A stretch of 63,367 nt of DNA from Rickettsiales bacterium. GTDB lineage: Bacteria > Pseudomonadota > Alphaproteobacteria > Rs-D84. Location: assembly GCA_031266915.1 (NCBI GenBank), contig JAISAB010000017.1, forward strand, positions 1-63,367, in the 5' to 3' direction. Under the pieces are notes generated by a model that worked only from the letters and a program-made list of their open reading frames with translations, made no database searches and had not been told where the DNA came from. The position numbers were made by a program, and so were the translations under genes. This document shows, piece by piece, positions 35,301 to 44,213 of the stretch (position 1 is the stretch's first letter; the number at the start of each line of letters is the position of its first letter).

Positions 35301-38300
35301 CGATCCCTCTTGCACGGATGTGGGCAATGGATACTGGGCCGCCAAGACGTCCAACATCTCGCAGGGAACCACCAGCGCGCGTACCCCCTGTGATGCCGAC
35401 GACGCCAGAAACAGAATCATCGGCAGCGACAGCGGACGCGGCAGTCGTGCCAGCTGTTATTCGGTCTGCCCGACCCCAAAGGATCTTCTGAATAAGATCC
35501 TAGAGGTTGTTGGCACCGCGACGACTGTTAACCTCAAGGAATATTTTATCGAGGCAACGTCCGAATATCCCGTTTGCACGTATACCGCCAGCTGCTTATC
35601 GACCTATTCGGCTTATGGCCAAAATACCGAAAATCCGCAATGCTTGTTTTCGACGGAATGTCCCCCGAATCATTACTGTAGTCCAGACCCGATTCCATGC
35701 CCAAGCGACGGTAAAAACGCTGGCAAAAACAACGCGGGCGATACATCTATATATGATTGTTATGTGACAACGAAATATTCGAATTATCCGAATGGCGAGG
35801 GAGAATCCACATGCTATTACACCAGCGGCGCGGATGGCTCGGCGCTTTATAATACAAGTTGCCAAATCACACCGAAATCTTGTGAAGCTGGATATTATCA
35901 TTTGAATGGCAATGCGTGCAGCCCAGTAGAAGACGGTTTCTTCAGCCCAGCCGGCAATATCAATCAGAACCAATGCCCAAAATTGAACAACAACACTATT
36001 CCGGCCAGCGGCAGCGACGATGGCTCTGATTCGGGCATAACCGAGCGCGACAGCGCCACCGACTGTTATTATTCATGCGCCATAAACGTCGCGCATTCGA
36101 CATCTGTGACGGCGGCGCAGAACAAGGTTTATTTTAACAACATAGATTATCCGGCATGTTCGTTCCAGGTAATTTGCGACAACGGCTATCATATAGCCGG
36201 CAACAGCAACAATACCGCGAATCCGATATGCGATGCCAACCAATATACAATTATGCTGAATAAAAACGGCGGCGCCGGTTCGGTCGACCTCAGCCGTGAC
36301 TGCGTGTTCGACAGCGGGTCGTGCCAGCTGCCTGAAAACAACGCGCTGACGCAGGACGGCTATACATCGGCGGGATATTGGTGTTCCGACGCGGGCGGCG
36401 GTCTGCCTTGTTATACGGCCGGGTCCGTGGTGACGACGAATATATCGCCGAATGGTACTGCGCATACGCTGTTCGCGAAATGGACGCCAAGGGTTTACAC
36501 CGTGACGCTGGACCACCAGAGCGCGTCGCAGGCTGGCGCGCCGGAAACGTTCTATCTGAAATACGCAAACGACTGGTATTCGGACGCGGGTGCAGCAACG
36601 ACGCTCTCCGCGCTGACAACCAAGCCGACGCGCGGCGGATATGCGTTCGTCGGATATTACACCGCGCCGAACGCGGGCGGGGTTCAAGTCGTCGATTCCA
36701 ACGGCAACTTCATAAAATCCACGGACGTGTTGACCATGACTACGTCTTCGCCGGCCAAAATATATGCGGCATGGTCTGTCGGAACGACGCACTGCGATGC
36801 GGGCCAGTACTATACCGGTACAGGCACCGACTGCGCGAAATGCTTGGAAAACAATTACTGTCCGGACGGCGACTATACCACAGACACTGGCAAGGCCGCG
36901 GGTTTGGTCCCATGTCCCAACGGCGGCGCGTCTGCCGAGGGCGCGGATTCCGCCGGCAAGTGTTACAAGCCGGGCCTGCAGTACAATGCGACGCATGGCT
37001 CTGGCACCCAGCGATGCTTCCATACCAGCGGCAGCGGCACGAACGCGATTTATGACACGAACTGCGATTACAAGGTCATTCAGTATTGCAATATTGGCCA
37101 TTATTATGACAGCGGGGTGGATTGTACCGAGGTTGGCGCGGGCTATTACAGCGCGGCGGATGACAAGACGCGCGAGTCTTGTCCGAACGGCGGCACGACC
37201 ACAACAACGATCAGCGGAGTAATCCAGGAATGTTACAAGATCGGTTTGGATTATACCGCGGCAAACGGTGCAGGAACGCAACGCTGTTTCTATTCCAGCG
37301 GCGCCGGTTCTACTGCCAAATATGAAAACAGTTGCGACACCAAGCGGATTTCGACCTGCAAAGAGGGATACTGGCGCGAAAACGCGAACGATTCCGACTG
37401 CGCGCCCGCCGGGTATAATTATTACAGCCTTGCGACAACGGTTATGCGTGAACCTTGTCCGAACAGCGGTTTGACCAGCATCAACAACGCCGCCGCGGCC
37501 GGTCAGTGCTACAAGCCGGGCCTGCCGTACATAGCGACGTATGGGTCGGGCACCAAGTTATGTTTCTATAACGTAACCGGCGACAGCTATGATACGAATT
37601 GCGGAACGATTACGATTACGTATTGCAGCGCTGGATATTATCGCGAAACGGTCAATTCCGAGGATTGTTCCGAGGCCGGAATCGGATTCTACAGCCCGAT
37701 TGCGGACATCGCCAACTATCCTTGCGAAAACGGGGGTATAACCGTCGGCACGACCAGCAGCGGCGCATCCGAATGCTTTTTGGAAAGGGTATCGTGCGCC
37801 ATAGCAAACGGTTTAGGCGAACATAAGTGCTATTATTCCAGCGGGGTCGGCGCGACTGCCGATTATGCCGCGAACTGCACGTCTTGCCTGGTGACGGGCT
37901 GCGCCGGTGGATTTTCCCAGGTCGGCAACACATGCGTGTTCTGTTCGGAAAATCATTTTTGCGGCGGCGGCACCCAAGAGAACTGCGGCAGCGTCGGCGA
38001 CGGAACATACGTGTACTCGGATGCCGGAACGACCAGCTCGTCGGGTTGTTACAAGGCGTGTGCGCTGGGAATGAACTCGGCAACCATGAAGGGACGTGAT
38101 TATTACATCGGCGCCGATACATGCGAAATCGCGACCTGCGCGGAACGCTATGAATTGGACGGCGGCGTGTGCAAAACTTGCGCCGCAGGCAGTTTCTGCG
38201 ACGGAACCGGCGGCGGTACGGGCGGCGGCAAAAGCTGCGCCAGCTTGGGCGACGGCAGTTGGGAATTCTCGGCGGCGGGCGCGGCCAGCCAGAACGACTG

Positions 38301-39108
38301 TTACAGAACATGTCCGGAATACGCCATCACATACGGAACTGCGGTGCCGGATAGCCTGACGGAATACTACCCTGATGCATGCACGTATTCATGCAAATCC
38401 ATCACTGGAAATACCGGCGTGATTATCGGCGGCGCCTGTCTGGAACAAAGCTGTTCGAACACGTATGAAATGGTTGGTGGCGTCTGCAAGCCTTGCGACC
38501 GGGACAAAGCCTTGTCGTACAACACCAGCGGAAACTGCGAAATCGCCAGCTGCGTGGCGGGCTATCACCCGAACGGACAGTCTTGCGAGGGAAATGTCAT
38601 CGAATGCCTGGCACCCAATGCGGACGAAGCGACCCAGACATGGAACGCTGCCAAGAAAGCCTTTGGCATATGCACAATCAAGACTTGCGCGCCGGGGTAT
38701 CATGTGTCTTCGAACGCCTGCGTCATCGACGAACAGGAATGCGTCGTCGAAAACGGAACGGGATACAAGGAATGGGATTCTGCCAAGAACAGATGGGGCG
38801 ACTGCGTCGTTACATACTGCAAGCCGGGATATTCGTTCGACCCCAGCGAGACGAATGAACTGACCAAGCCTTGCGGCCAATGCAAGAACAAGTTCAGCGT
38901 GCTGGGCGAACTTGCGGTCAGCAGCTATACCGCCGGATGCGACATCGCCGCGTGCATGTACCAGGGCGAAATGTATAATCTGGAAGGCGGAGAATGCGTG
39001 CCGATTTGCGATGTCAATGGGTACGAGGATGAAACCGGAACCATGAAATGGAATTCTGGGTCCAAGAAGTGCGTCCGCCAATGCAAGGAAGGCTTTACAG
39101 CCTGGTAA
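32317..39108 (+). CDS. Giant exported cysteine-rich repeat protein
   Basis: About 2263 residues from a TTG at 32317 (GGAG eight bases upstream; an in-frame ATG at 32269 would add 16 residues and bury the signal). Signal peptide MIKVPRFLHVFAFLFITLFV GNAFA. The mature protein is a chain of cysteine modules: CPxC pairs, AGxYY/GYYCP, CxxGTxxS, YKSGNTCPxC, KCYKPGL and QRCFYSSGAG, with well over 150 cysteines. Two InlB-like beta repeats (VYTVTLDHQSASQAGAPETF, KPTRGGYAFVGYYTAP) lie around residues 1310-1490. No anchor is visible at the C-terminus (RQCKEGFTAW). Surface adhesion or a disulfide-knit coat is inferred. It is much longer than its relatives here. Confidence 0.85.
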   Translation: MIKVPRFLHVFAFLFITLFVGNAFAAGYTCDTYKKYTSCVAGRALSGITAGNSCNECGSNATSASGNTTTSCYCSNGYWAGSGTISSGCTPTASSYTGTCATVAPGTACSVAKKTCGTGQYLSAAGNCTDCEKGYYCPNASTYEYTPNGSVQGRTQCMTNRTTSSTKSTSYSSCYITCDAGKYVASSTATSCTDAPAGSFRAGQKTYYQTSSTASQYGGQTSCAAGSHSAAGASGCIGCTSGYMSSAGTSTATGCTACTTITGRYSWSETKWNTDNTVSNVCTVNQCAVGYYKSGNTCPACSALTGVSVANGAYTSALGSTANTACKYTAPAKTITGCTSVTSNQVTYGSNGWPTSTYKVTANAGHIISNNDTANATCTACIAGEYREGDGSTATACDTCPTDYDDGGTGVTLRTNCKISCAAGTRVGTANDICRTSTGYGCALHTVNAGSISSSSYCTACNNAATDCTSYTRGAGTTNSASACPLTVVATGVPGGKYVSSNGTTSANCSSDCAAGYYGAAGNLRTSNSCDGKCATGSHSADGASGCIFCTAGTTTSGTGTKTSTGCTVSCGIDGVYSWTTPSWSANTVSNLCTVNTCVAGRYKSGNTCPQCLNNTYSSAGATLCASCNDGYSISGTNVDDHNSSTDCKIYCDPNTTVATAGKKCTSCAAGTGNSGNTVTQGDTGPTCSVLSYTCVAGEYLPAGETSCDTCKAGHFCPGGTPYNYSATQNQGMTECVKGSHSGDGASACTPCAGGVTTPGTATKSTNGCSVNCGNITGLDAWKQPGWSSNNTVSDLCKLDYCLTGRYKSGETCPECSNKPTAATYTGTADSNACPWSLTCSAGKYFVHNTDEKLRACSSECVDGKYCEGVTAYRSSTTNLGLSDCPANYDDGGTKLTKQADCKWQTTAGTYVKNARATTATPCDAGYACPSALISYGETGEITQCTNNTYSTGSAEMCTGCLTGYSISGTTAADHNELADCKKECDSGTYLATKNDPSCTDVGNGYWAAKTSNISQGTTSARTPCDADDARNRIIGSDSGRGSRASCYSVCPTPKDLLNKILEVVGTATTVNLKEYFIEATSEYPVCTYTASCLSTYSAYGQNTENPQCLFSTECPPNHYCSPDPIPCPSDGKNAGKNNAGDTSIYDCYVTTKYSNYPNGEGESTCYYTSGADGSALYNTSCQITPKSCEAGYYHLNGNACSPVEDGFFSPAGNINQNQCPKLNNNTIPASGSDDGSDSGITERDSATDCYYSCAINVAHSTSVTAAQNKVYFNNIDYPACSFQVICDNGYHIAGNSNNTANPICDANQYTIMLNKNGGAGSVDLSRDCVFDSGSCQLPENNALTQDGYTSAGYWCSDAGGGLPCYTAGSVVTTNISPNGTAHTLFAKWTPRVYTVTLDHQSASQAGAPETFYLKYANDWYSDAGAATTLSALTTKPTRGGYAFVGYYTAPNAGGVQVVDSNGNFIKSTDVLTMTTSSPAKIYAAWSVGTTHCDAGQYYTGTGTDCAKCLENNYCPDGDYTTDTGKAAGLVPCPNGGASAEGADSAGKCYKPGLQYNATHGSGTQRCFHTSGSGTNAIYDTNCDYKVIQYCNIGHYYDSGVDCTEVGAGYYSAADDKTRESCPNGGTTTTTISGVIQECYKIGLDYTAANGAGTQRCFYSSGAGSTAKYENSCDTKRISTCKEGYWRENANDSDCAPAGYNYYSLATTVMREPCPNSGLTSINNAAAAGQCYKPGLPYIATYGSGTKLCFYNVTGDSYDTNCGTITITYCSAGYYRETVNSEDCSEAGIGFYSPIADIANYPCENGGITVGTTSSGASECFLERVSCAIANGLGEHKCYYSSGVGATADYAANCTSCLVTGCAGGFSQVGNTCVFCSENHFCGGGTQENCGSVGDGTYVYSDAGTTSSSGCYKACALGMNSATMKGRDYYIGADTCEIATCAERYELDGGVCKTCAAGSFCDGTGGGTGGGKSCASLGDGSWEFSAAGAASQNDCYRTCPEYAITYGTAVPDSLTEYYPDACTYSCKSITGNTGVIIGGACLEQSCSNTYEMVGGVCKPCDRDKALSYNTSGNCEIASCVAGYHPNGQSCEGNVIECLAPNADEATQTWNAAKKAFGICTIKTCAPGYHVSSNACVIDEQECVVENGTGYKEWDSAKNRWGDCVVTYCKPGYSFDPSETNELTKPCGQCKNKFSVLGELAVSSYTAGCDIAACMYQGEMYNLEGGECVPICDVNGYEDETGTMKWNSGSKKCVRQCKEGFTAW

Positions 39109-39136
39109 AAACCGCCCGATGGGCGGTTTTTTTCGT
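39107..39136 (+). terminator. Terminator after the giant gene
   Basis: AAAAACCGCCCGATGGGCGG followed by TTTTTTTCG. Confidence 0.85.
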
Positions 39137-39164
39137 AAATCGTAATTCGTGACTCGTGACTTGC

Positions 39165-39545
39165 AAAAACACTAGTGCATAGTCATTAGTGCTTAGTTGG
39201 TAGTGATTAGTGCATAGTTAAATACTTCATTATAAAACTATGCACTACTTACTATTTGTTGCTTGCACCCGACATCCCCCAAGAGTTGCTATGCGCGCCC
39301 TGCGCGCAAGCCAACTCTTTCCCCCTTTATCAAGAGGGACAAGAGCTGAACTAAGAAAGACAAGTGACAAAGCAAGTGGGAAAAGTGCTGAACCAATGGG
39401 GATAAGAGTCAAGTCTTGTGCCGATGCGCGGTTCTGGGCGCCGGTCCCAAATTGTTTTACACTCTTTCCCCGCATCTGGCCCCGGCCCCTTTTGTTAAAG
39501 AGGGGTGAAAATCTTGGCAACTATGTTGCCATAGATTTTCGGGGA
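39165..39545. repeat. Repeat block: TAGTG quasi-palindrome and decayed AAGAGTTG palindrome
   Basis: TAGTGCATAGTCATTAGTGC with its mirror (to 39245) is followed by AAGAGTTGCTATGCGCGCCC and AAGCCAACTCTTTCCCCC, a degraded relative of the DUF559 element arms at 46.7 and 47.2 kb, and GGGGTGAAAATCTTGGCAAC. No gene is convincing in 39109-39570. Confidence 0.55.
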
Positions 39546-39571
39546 GATTACTGTTTAATCAGTAGTGATTT

Positions 39572-39730
39572 GTGAATAGTTACGCTGGGGGCGATTTGGA
39601 CAAGATTGATTCGTTAAAATACCAGGAAGATATAACCGGCGCATTTATCAAGGATGACAAAGGCTGGACAATCAGGGCCACTTTCAATCGAACAGACAGG
39701 CTGTGCTTGCCCTATAACAATGGAAACTAG
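39572..39730 (+). pseudogene. Short ORF, possible gene fragment
   Basis: GTG 39572 to TAG 39730 gives 52 residues (VNSYAGGDLDKIDSLKYQED...TFNRTDRLCLPYNNGN) with coding-like composition amid repeats. No ribosome-binding site or family is visible. It may be the remaining C-terminus of a lost gene. Confidence 0.3.
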
Positions 39731-39877
39731 GGTCGGGAATTCCTATTCTCTCTTGTTATTGCCATAAAAGTCAAATAATCCAATAACTAGCTCGGTTTTA
39801 TTTATCACCGTTCTTGAGGGAGAACTTAGACCGAGCACATCATTTATTCTTTATTCTCTATTCTTTACTCTTTATTA

Positions 39878-40552
39878 TTATGGTGCGGCGAACAACTTGG
39901 CGCGGGTGCACGAGTGATTCGTGCCATCGCGGATGCAGAGACCACAATCGACAGCGCACCTGGAACCGCAATCAGCAATCGTGGAATCCGTGTTGCTGAA
40001 TACCCAAGCCCCAACAACACGCTCGTCATTCACCCTTGATACCCGGCAATAACAATTCCTGCCCCAGTCATTCCATCGCGGCTTGCCGCTGACAAGAGCG
40101 CTTACAGATTCGGAAACGGCATCGTTATTATTGCCACCGCCCAAACATGCCGCGACGCCTTCTACTTTGATTGAGTTATCCGATGTGGCAGCTTCCCATG
40201 TATCTCCCCAGTTTACAGATACCCAGTCTGCATCTCTTAGCGTTGCCCATGAAGGCGAATTTCCGTTCAGTCCGCCCGCGCTCTGCGCCGCTATGTCGTC
40301 CACATACTTTTTCGTCACGGCGTCCGTGCCGCCCGTTGGCGTGCCAAGTCCCGTTATTTTGCTGCCGCCCATCGCGATTTCGCCCGTCATAGTACCGCCG
40401 TCTTTAAGCAGATAATCATCCCCGTTCGGCATTGCCAGACTGTCGACATAAGACTTAGACGCGATTTCTGCCAGCGCCGACCCGTGTGCAAATAACGCGA
40501 TAACCACCGTACACGCCAAAACACGTGATAACCTGAAAATTATTCTATTCAT
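39878..40552 (-). CDS. Exported protein with EIASKSYVDS and tail-fibre-like repeats
   Basis: A 224-residue protein. From ATG 40552 the signal peptide is MNRIIFRLSRVLACTVVIAL FAHGSA. The mature start EIASKSYVDSLAMPN matches the small exported protein at 9873-10241, and TGGTDAVTKKYVDDIAAQSA is the repeat common in phage tail-fibre proteins. The second half has clustered cysteines (RNCYCRVSRV, DCGSRCAVDCGLCIRDGTNH SC). A TTG at 40606, aligned with the start of the 20441 gene, is an alternative. Surface location is likely; function unknown. Confidence 0.65.
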   Translation of the reverse strand: MNRIIFRLSRVLACTVVIALFAHGSALAEIASKSYVDSLAMPNGDDYLLKDGGTMTGEIAMGGSKITGLGTPTGGTDAVTKKYVDDIAAQSAGGLNGNSPSWATLRDADWVSVNWGDTWEAATSDNSIKVEGVAACLGGGNNNDAVSESVSALVSGKPRWNDWGRNCYCRVSRVNDERVVGAWVFSNTDSTIADCGSRCAVDCGLCIRDGTNHSCTRAKLFAAP

Positions 40553-40579
40553 CTCTCTTTTCCCCATTGCCAAAAACGG

Positions 40580-40690
40580 CAAAAAACCATGGTTTAGATT
40601 AGGCAATAAATGGGAAACAAAAGATGGCGGGAAACGGGGATTTTTAAGAACAAGAACATTGTACAATCCAACGATGGTTTGGATTAGCGG
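40580..40690 (-). promoter_or_regulatory. Leader of the GCTAATCC family
   Basis: On the minus strand GCTAATCCAAACCATCGTTG forms stem AATCCAA/TTGGATT with loop ACCATCG. GTTCTTAAAAATCCC follows, then ATTGCCTAATCTAAACCATG GTTTTTT. The loop ACCAT can pair with ATGGT at the end. The parts occur in the same order in the leaders at 8356-8470 and 20358-20468. Confidence 0.5.
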
Positions 40691-40734
40691 TCCTGTAAGC
40701 ATATTGTGCGCCTTTGTGGCGCCCGTGTCCAGCG

Positions 40735-40975
40735 AAAAATAGCAATTAACAGATAACAGAGCACAAATAACAATTAATAAAGAATAGAGAATAGAGAATA
40801 AATAATCAGAGTTTAATCTCGAAGTCCCTAACCACCCCGTCACTTCGTGACACCCCTCCACAGGAGGGGAACTTTCCACCGCGCAATGACAAAATCTGGA
40901 ATAATATTCTTAATTCTTATTTTTTAATTCTTAATTAACAATTGTTATTTGTGCTCTGTTAATTGAAAATAGCGC
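40735..40975. repeat. Long AT-rich inverted repeat with CACCCC core, copy 2
   Basis: TTAACAGATAACAGAGCACA on the left mirrors TTGTTATTTGTGCTCTGTTA on the right, ~200 bases apart. The core CCACCCCGTCACTTCGTGAC ACCCCTCC matches the block at 21398-21563. No gene. Confidence 0.65.
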
Positions 40976-40992
40976 AAAGAATGCGCTTTTTT

Positions 40993-41406
40993 TTATTCCG
41001 CCCTGACGAATTCGCAATCAATATGCTGCATTCCGTTTCTGAAAATGCCGGTATCGCTGAATATCGCCCGAACATCCAAAACACTATCCCCGCTTTCGTA
41101 CCGCGTCAATTGAAAGATAATTTTGTTGTCCGGCGTGCTGAGCGTTTTGGACCAGACCTCGGTCTTGCCGTCGCCGCCGACAATCAGCGGCCATTTGACA
41201 ATGTTTGAAGAATTCAACTCAACGGGTTCCATCCCTTCGCGTGTCAACAGCCCGCCCGACAAATCATAAGTCTTTTCAACATAAGGGTCCAAATAGACTG
41301 TATAATCGCCGCATTGGTAAACCTCGACGGTCGGCACATTGCTGGTTGCGCCGCCGGAACATGCCGCGACCAAAAGTGCAGCAAGTAAAAATAAAGTCCT
41401 TTTCAT
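40993..41406 (-). CDS. Putative lipoprotein, unknown
   Basis: A 137-residue protein with a lipoprotein signal (MKRTLFLLAALLVAACSGGA, lipobox VAAC). The mature part has a short beta-rich region (VEVYQCGDYTVYLDPYVEKT YDL) and ends HIDCEFVRAE, giving two further cysteines. No family recognised. Single gene, divergent from the radical SAM gene. Confidence 0.65.
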   Translation of the reverse strand: MKRTLFLLAALLVAACSGGATSNVPTVEVYQCGDYTVYLDPYVEKTYDLSGGLLTREGMEPVELNSSNIVKWPLIVGGDGKTEVWSKTLSTPDNKIIFQLTRYESGDSVLDVRAIFSDTGIFRNGMQHIDCEFVRAE

Positions 41407-41523
41407 ATCCCTGACCTCTTATAACAGCATAATGATACCATATATTCTAACTGGATAGAACAAAAAATAATTTGACAAATCAATACGTAAGTATAACATT
41501 CCTTACACGCAAAAGGTAAAACA

Positions 41524-42648
41524 ATGTTTTCAGAATTCCATATCAAAGGCGAGCGGATTACCAAGGACAAGTTTTTCGAACTGGCGGACGGCTTTTACAG
41601 AATCATCGTTGGCAACCAAAAATCCCCCGTATTGATGCGGCCATGCTTTGATATAACGGAATACTGTCCCCTGGCGTGCGACTATTGTTATATGAACAGC
41701 GGCCCGTGGCAGGCAAAAACGACAATCCCGTTTTCGGACATCAAATATTATACGGACGCGTTTCAACGGCATCCCGCTTTGAAAATGATGGAGCTAAGCG
41801 GCGGCGAACCCCTGTCCGCGCCGACGCCATACCTGGAAAAAGTATTCGACTATTCGGCGAAATACAATAATTTCATAGACGTTCACACCAACGGATATTT
41901 TTTAAAAAGCCCGTCCAAAACCGTGGACATTATTAAAATACTGAAAAAATATCCCAGAAATCCGGATGGCATCGCCGCAATCCAGCTGAGCATTTCTTCG
42001 GATTCAAGGCATAAGACCGATTATGAAAAGAAATTCGATTTCGCGATGCGGACAATTCACGACCCCGATTTAAGCGGAAAAATTTACCCGATTTTGTTTG
42101 TATATGAACAATCCATTGCGGATTATTTCAAAATCATGCAATCGCGGAAACAAGAACTGGGGATAAAAGTCGTCAGGCGCGACCACAATGAAGTACTTGG
42201 GAACAACGAGCTGACCTTTGAATCAAATGGCCGGCCGTTCGGCATTTGCGACTGCAACTTTATCAAGGTTTTTGACAGCGGCTTCGCGCAGAACGACGGC
42301 ACCTGGAAGGTATTCGAAGAACCTTCTGTCGCATTGCCCATAGCCCTGTTCAATGCGATTGGATACGGTGGCCGCGGCGGTATAAAATCGACGGAACTGT
42401 TTTTCTGGCCCGACGGCGGGGCCGGTTTGCTGATTGACTTGATACCGGTTGGCCGCGTTCCGTACAAAGAGGAAAACGGCGAAAATAAAACCATCGTGAG
42501 GCTGCTGAACGACATCGCGGTAAAACTGGCGTTCCAGTCAACGGACGAAGGCAGCCGGCAATTGCAAGACAGCTTGAAAGAACGTTTTAATATCGCCCGC
42601 GGCCAGCGCGCCGCCTTTTGCGCCAGAACCAGGAACAGACAGATATAG
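41524..42648 (+). CDS. Radical SAM protein, unknown substrate
   Basis: A 374-residue enzyme with the iron-sulfur motif CPLACDYCYM (about residues 49-58; CxxxCxxC) and the following radical SAM landmarks MMELSGGEPLSAPTPYLEKV (GGE motif), VHTNGYF, and AIQLSISSD. There is no visible SPASM cysteine set at the C-terminus, although CDCNF and CART occur there. It generates a 5'-deoxyadenosyl radical; the substrate is not evident and no precursor peptide or partner lies beside it. Confidence 0.85.
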   Translation: MFSEFHIKGERITKDKFFELADGFYRIIVGNQKSPVLMRPCFDITEYCPLACDYCYMNSGPWQAKTTIPFSDIKYYTDAFQRHPALKMMELSGGEPLSAPTPYLEKVFDYSAKYNNFIDVHTNGYFLKSPSKTVDIIKILKKYPRNPDGIAAIQLSISSDSRHKTDYEKKFDFAMRTIHDPDLSGKIYPILFVYEQSIADYFKIMQSRKQELGIKVVRRDHNEVLGNNELTFESNGRPFGICDCNFIKVFDSGFAQNDGTWKVFEEPSVALPIALFNAIGYGGRGGIKSTELFFWPDGGAGLLIDLIPVGRVPYKEENGENKTIVRLLNDIAVKLAFQSTDEGSRQLQDSLKERFNIARGQRAAFCARTRNRQI

Positions 42649-42696
42649 GCCGATTGTTTTATTCTGGCGGAGCTAATACCTGTGCTAATCCAATAA

Positions 42697-43437
42697 TTAT
42701 AAATCAGATTTTATAAAAGGTATAACGCTGTTTATAAAATACTGTCGCATATCCTCAAATACAATTATTTTTTCATCACTCAACAAGTCAATATTTAACC
42801 ACTTGACATCAAATCCAGGGTTGCCTTTTTCACAAAACACTAATTCTGTATCCGCGGGAACTTTTTTAACAAAATAAGTATGTTCCTCATTTTCTGCACG
42901 ACGAAATAAAACATCGCGAATCTTAATTCTGTTTTTTTCTGGAATTTCAATTGCATCATATGTTATAAACTTTGCGGATTCGCCAAGTTCTTCACAAACT
43001 TCACGACATACCGCTTCGCTTGGCGTTTCATTCCCATCCAAACGACCACCAATTAAGCCATGCCACCCGCTTTTATAAACGGCCATCGCCACTTGTTTTT
43101 GACCATTAATTTCGCGCACAGGAAATATATAAGCAGCATATTTCCATTCTTTGATTTCAATATTACGGCTGTTTCCATAGACAATTTTAAAGTTCCATCT
43201 CTTCTTTTTCTTGAATGAAACATGTGGTTTGTCTGAATCAATTATCAATATAAATTTGCCCAGCCATATTCTAAAATACCGTGCTGAAATTTTATCTGAT
43301 TTTTCAATTTTTATTCTGCCATTTTTGCGAATTTCTGTACCATCGGCATATTCAACCTCGGTTGAACGTCCAAGCCAGTATTTATTATTATCAAAGTCTA
43401 ATCCATATTCGACAAAAATTTTGATATTATTTGACAT
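42697..43437 (-). CDS. Nudix hydrolase
   Basis: A 246-residue protein with a C-terminal Nudix domain; the box is GGRLDGNETPSEAVCREVCE ELGES (about residues 141-165), fitting GX5EX7REUXEEXGU. The N-terminal ~100 residues (KIFVEYGLDFDNNKYWLGRS, YFRIWLGKFILIID) are not recognised. It should hydrolyse a nucleoside-diphosphate-linked compound. AT content is higher than in neighbours. The promoter region is module B, a near copy of that before the DUF2321 gene, and as there it lies just downstream of a tRNA-Ser, which suggests a transferred cassette. Confidence 0.82.
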   Translation of the reverse strand: MSNNIKIFVEYGLDFDNNKYWLGRSTEVEYADGTEIRKNGRIKIEKSDKISARYFRIWLGKFILIIDSDKPHVSFKKKKRWNFKIVYGNSRNIEIKEWKYAAYIFPVREINGQKQVAMAVYKSGWHGLIGGRLDGNETPSEAVCREVCEELGESAKFITYDAIEIPEKNRIKIRDVLFRRAENEEHTYFVKKVPADTELVFCEKGNPGFDVKWLNIDLLSDEKIIVFEDMRQYFINSVIPFIKSDL

Positions 43438-43448
43438 ATTTGGCTCCG

Positions 43449-43559
43449 AGTTCACAGTGCGGAAATGGCGATTATATGTAAGTTGCGCCAAGTCTGCAAT
43501 TTTTTGATTAACAGCAGCATACCACTGTGAAAACAAAAAGTAAAGTCGCGGGAATTCGA
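43449..43559 (-). promoter_or_regulatory. Promoter module B (duplicate of 4978-5087)
   Basis: Carries TTCACAGT (43451-43458) and ACTGTGAA (43524-43531) at the same offset as module A, plus TTGCAG-17-TATAAT and TTTACT-17-TATGCT on the minus strand. Drives or controls the Nudix gene. Confidence 0.6.
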
Positions 43560-43620
43560 TGCTCTCGTTCTTGCTGACTCATTGTCGAACCTCATGTCGG
43601 TTCTCATCCGTAGTCCTCGG

Positions 43621-43659
43621 CAGAATAAAACAATCGGCGCAAGGCCGATTGTTTTATTC
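43621..43659 (-). terminator. Terminator after tRNA-Ser(GGA)
   Basis: AGAATAAAACAATCGGC and GCCGATTGTTTTATTCT are exact inverted copies around a short loop, giving a strong terminator working in both directions. Confidence 0.85.
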
Positions 43660-43749
43660 TGGCGGAGACGAGAGGATTCGAACCTCCGATACCCTTGCGA
43701 GTATACACGCTTTCCAAGCGGGCGCATTCAGCCACTCTGCCACGTCTCC
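43660..43749 (-). tRNA. tRNA-Ser(GGA)
   Basis: Minus strand GGAGACGTGGCAGAGTGGCT start, class II long variable arm, anticodon loop TTGGAAA (anticodon GGA), T-loop TTCGAAT and encoded CCA. Confidence 0.95.
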
Positions 43750-43762
43750 GTATAGGTATGGA

Positions 43763-44152
43763 TTATTCGTCGTCTTCCGCGCCATCCGCCGAAACATCCG
43801 CGATTTCTTCCGTTTCGTCCGGCGAAATCGGATTCTCAATCAACGCATTTTCCAATTCGGCGTCAATTTCGCGCAGCAACGGGTCCTCGGACTTTATTTC
43901 CAAGGAAACATCGTCTTCGGACATTGCCGGGGCGTCTTTGTAAGACTGCACGAATTCATGGCGCAGATTGTCGACATCGACCAGACCGGAACCGATTTCG
44001 CGCAAAGCGACAACTATCAGCTTGTCCTGTTTCTTTTCAACCACAGGCTCGGCGCCGCCGGTCAAATCACGGAAGCGCTGGGATGCCAGCATCCCCAGCT
44101 CGTATCGGCTTTCCACGAATGGCAAAGTATCGGAATTTGTTGTGCGCGCCAT
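43763..44152 (-). CDS. rpoZ: RNA polymerase omega subunit
   Basis: A 129-residue omega subunit: the N-terminus carries the family core [20 protein letters not shown] and [20 protein letters not shown] (residues ~15-62). The remainder is a long acidic tail ([32 protein letters not shown]) as in many alphaproteobacteria. It helps assemble and stabilise beta-prime. Located 13 bases above tRNA-Ser(GGA) on the same strand. Confidence 0.9.
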   Translation of the reverse strand: MARTTNSDTLPFVESRYELGMLASQRFRDLTGGAEPVVEKKQDKLIVVALREIGSGLVDVDNLRHEFVQSYKDAPAMSEDDVSLEIKSEDPLLREIDAELENALIENPISPDETEEIADVSADGAEDDE

Positions 44153-44213
44153 ATTAAAAATCCTTTGTTGAAATAAATTTAAGCCCCGTTATAATGCCCT
44201 ACAGGTTACGAAA

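Noticed and set aside
32372-39081. Many long overlapping ORFs in other frames of the giant gene
   Set aside because: They are shadows of a Cys/Gly/Thr-rich reading frame; none has a signal, start site or family match.
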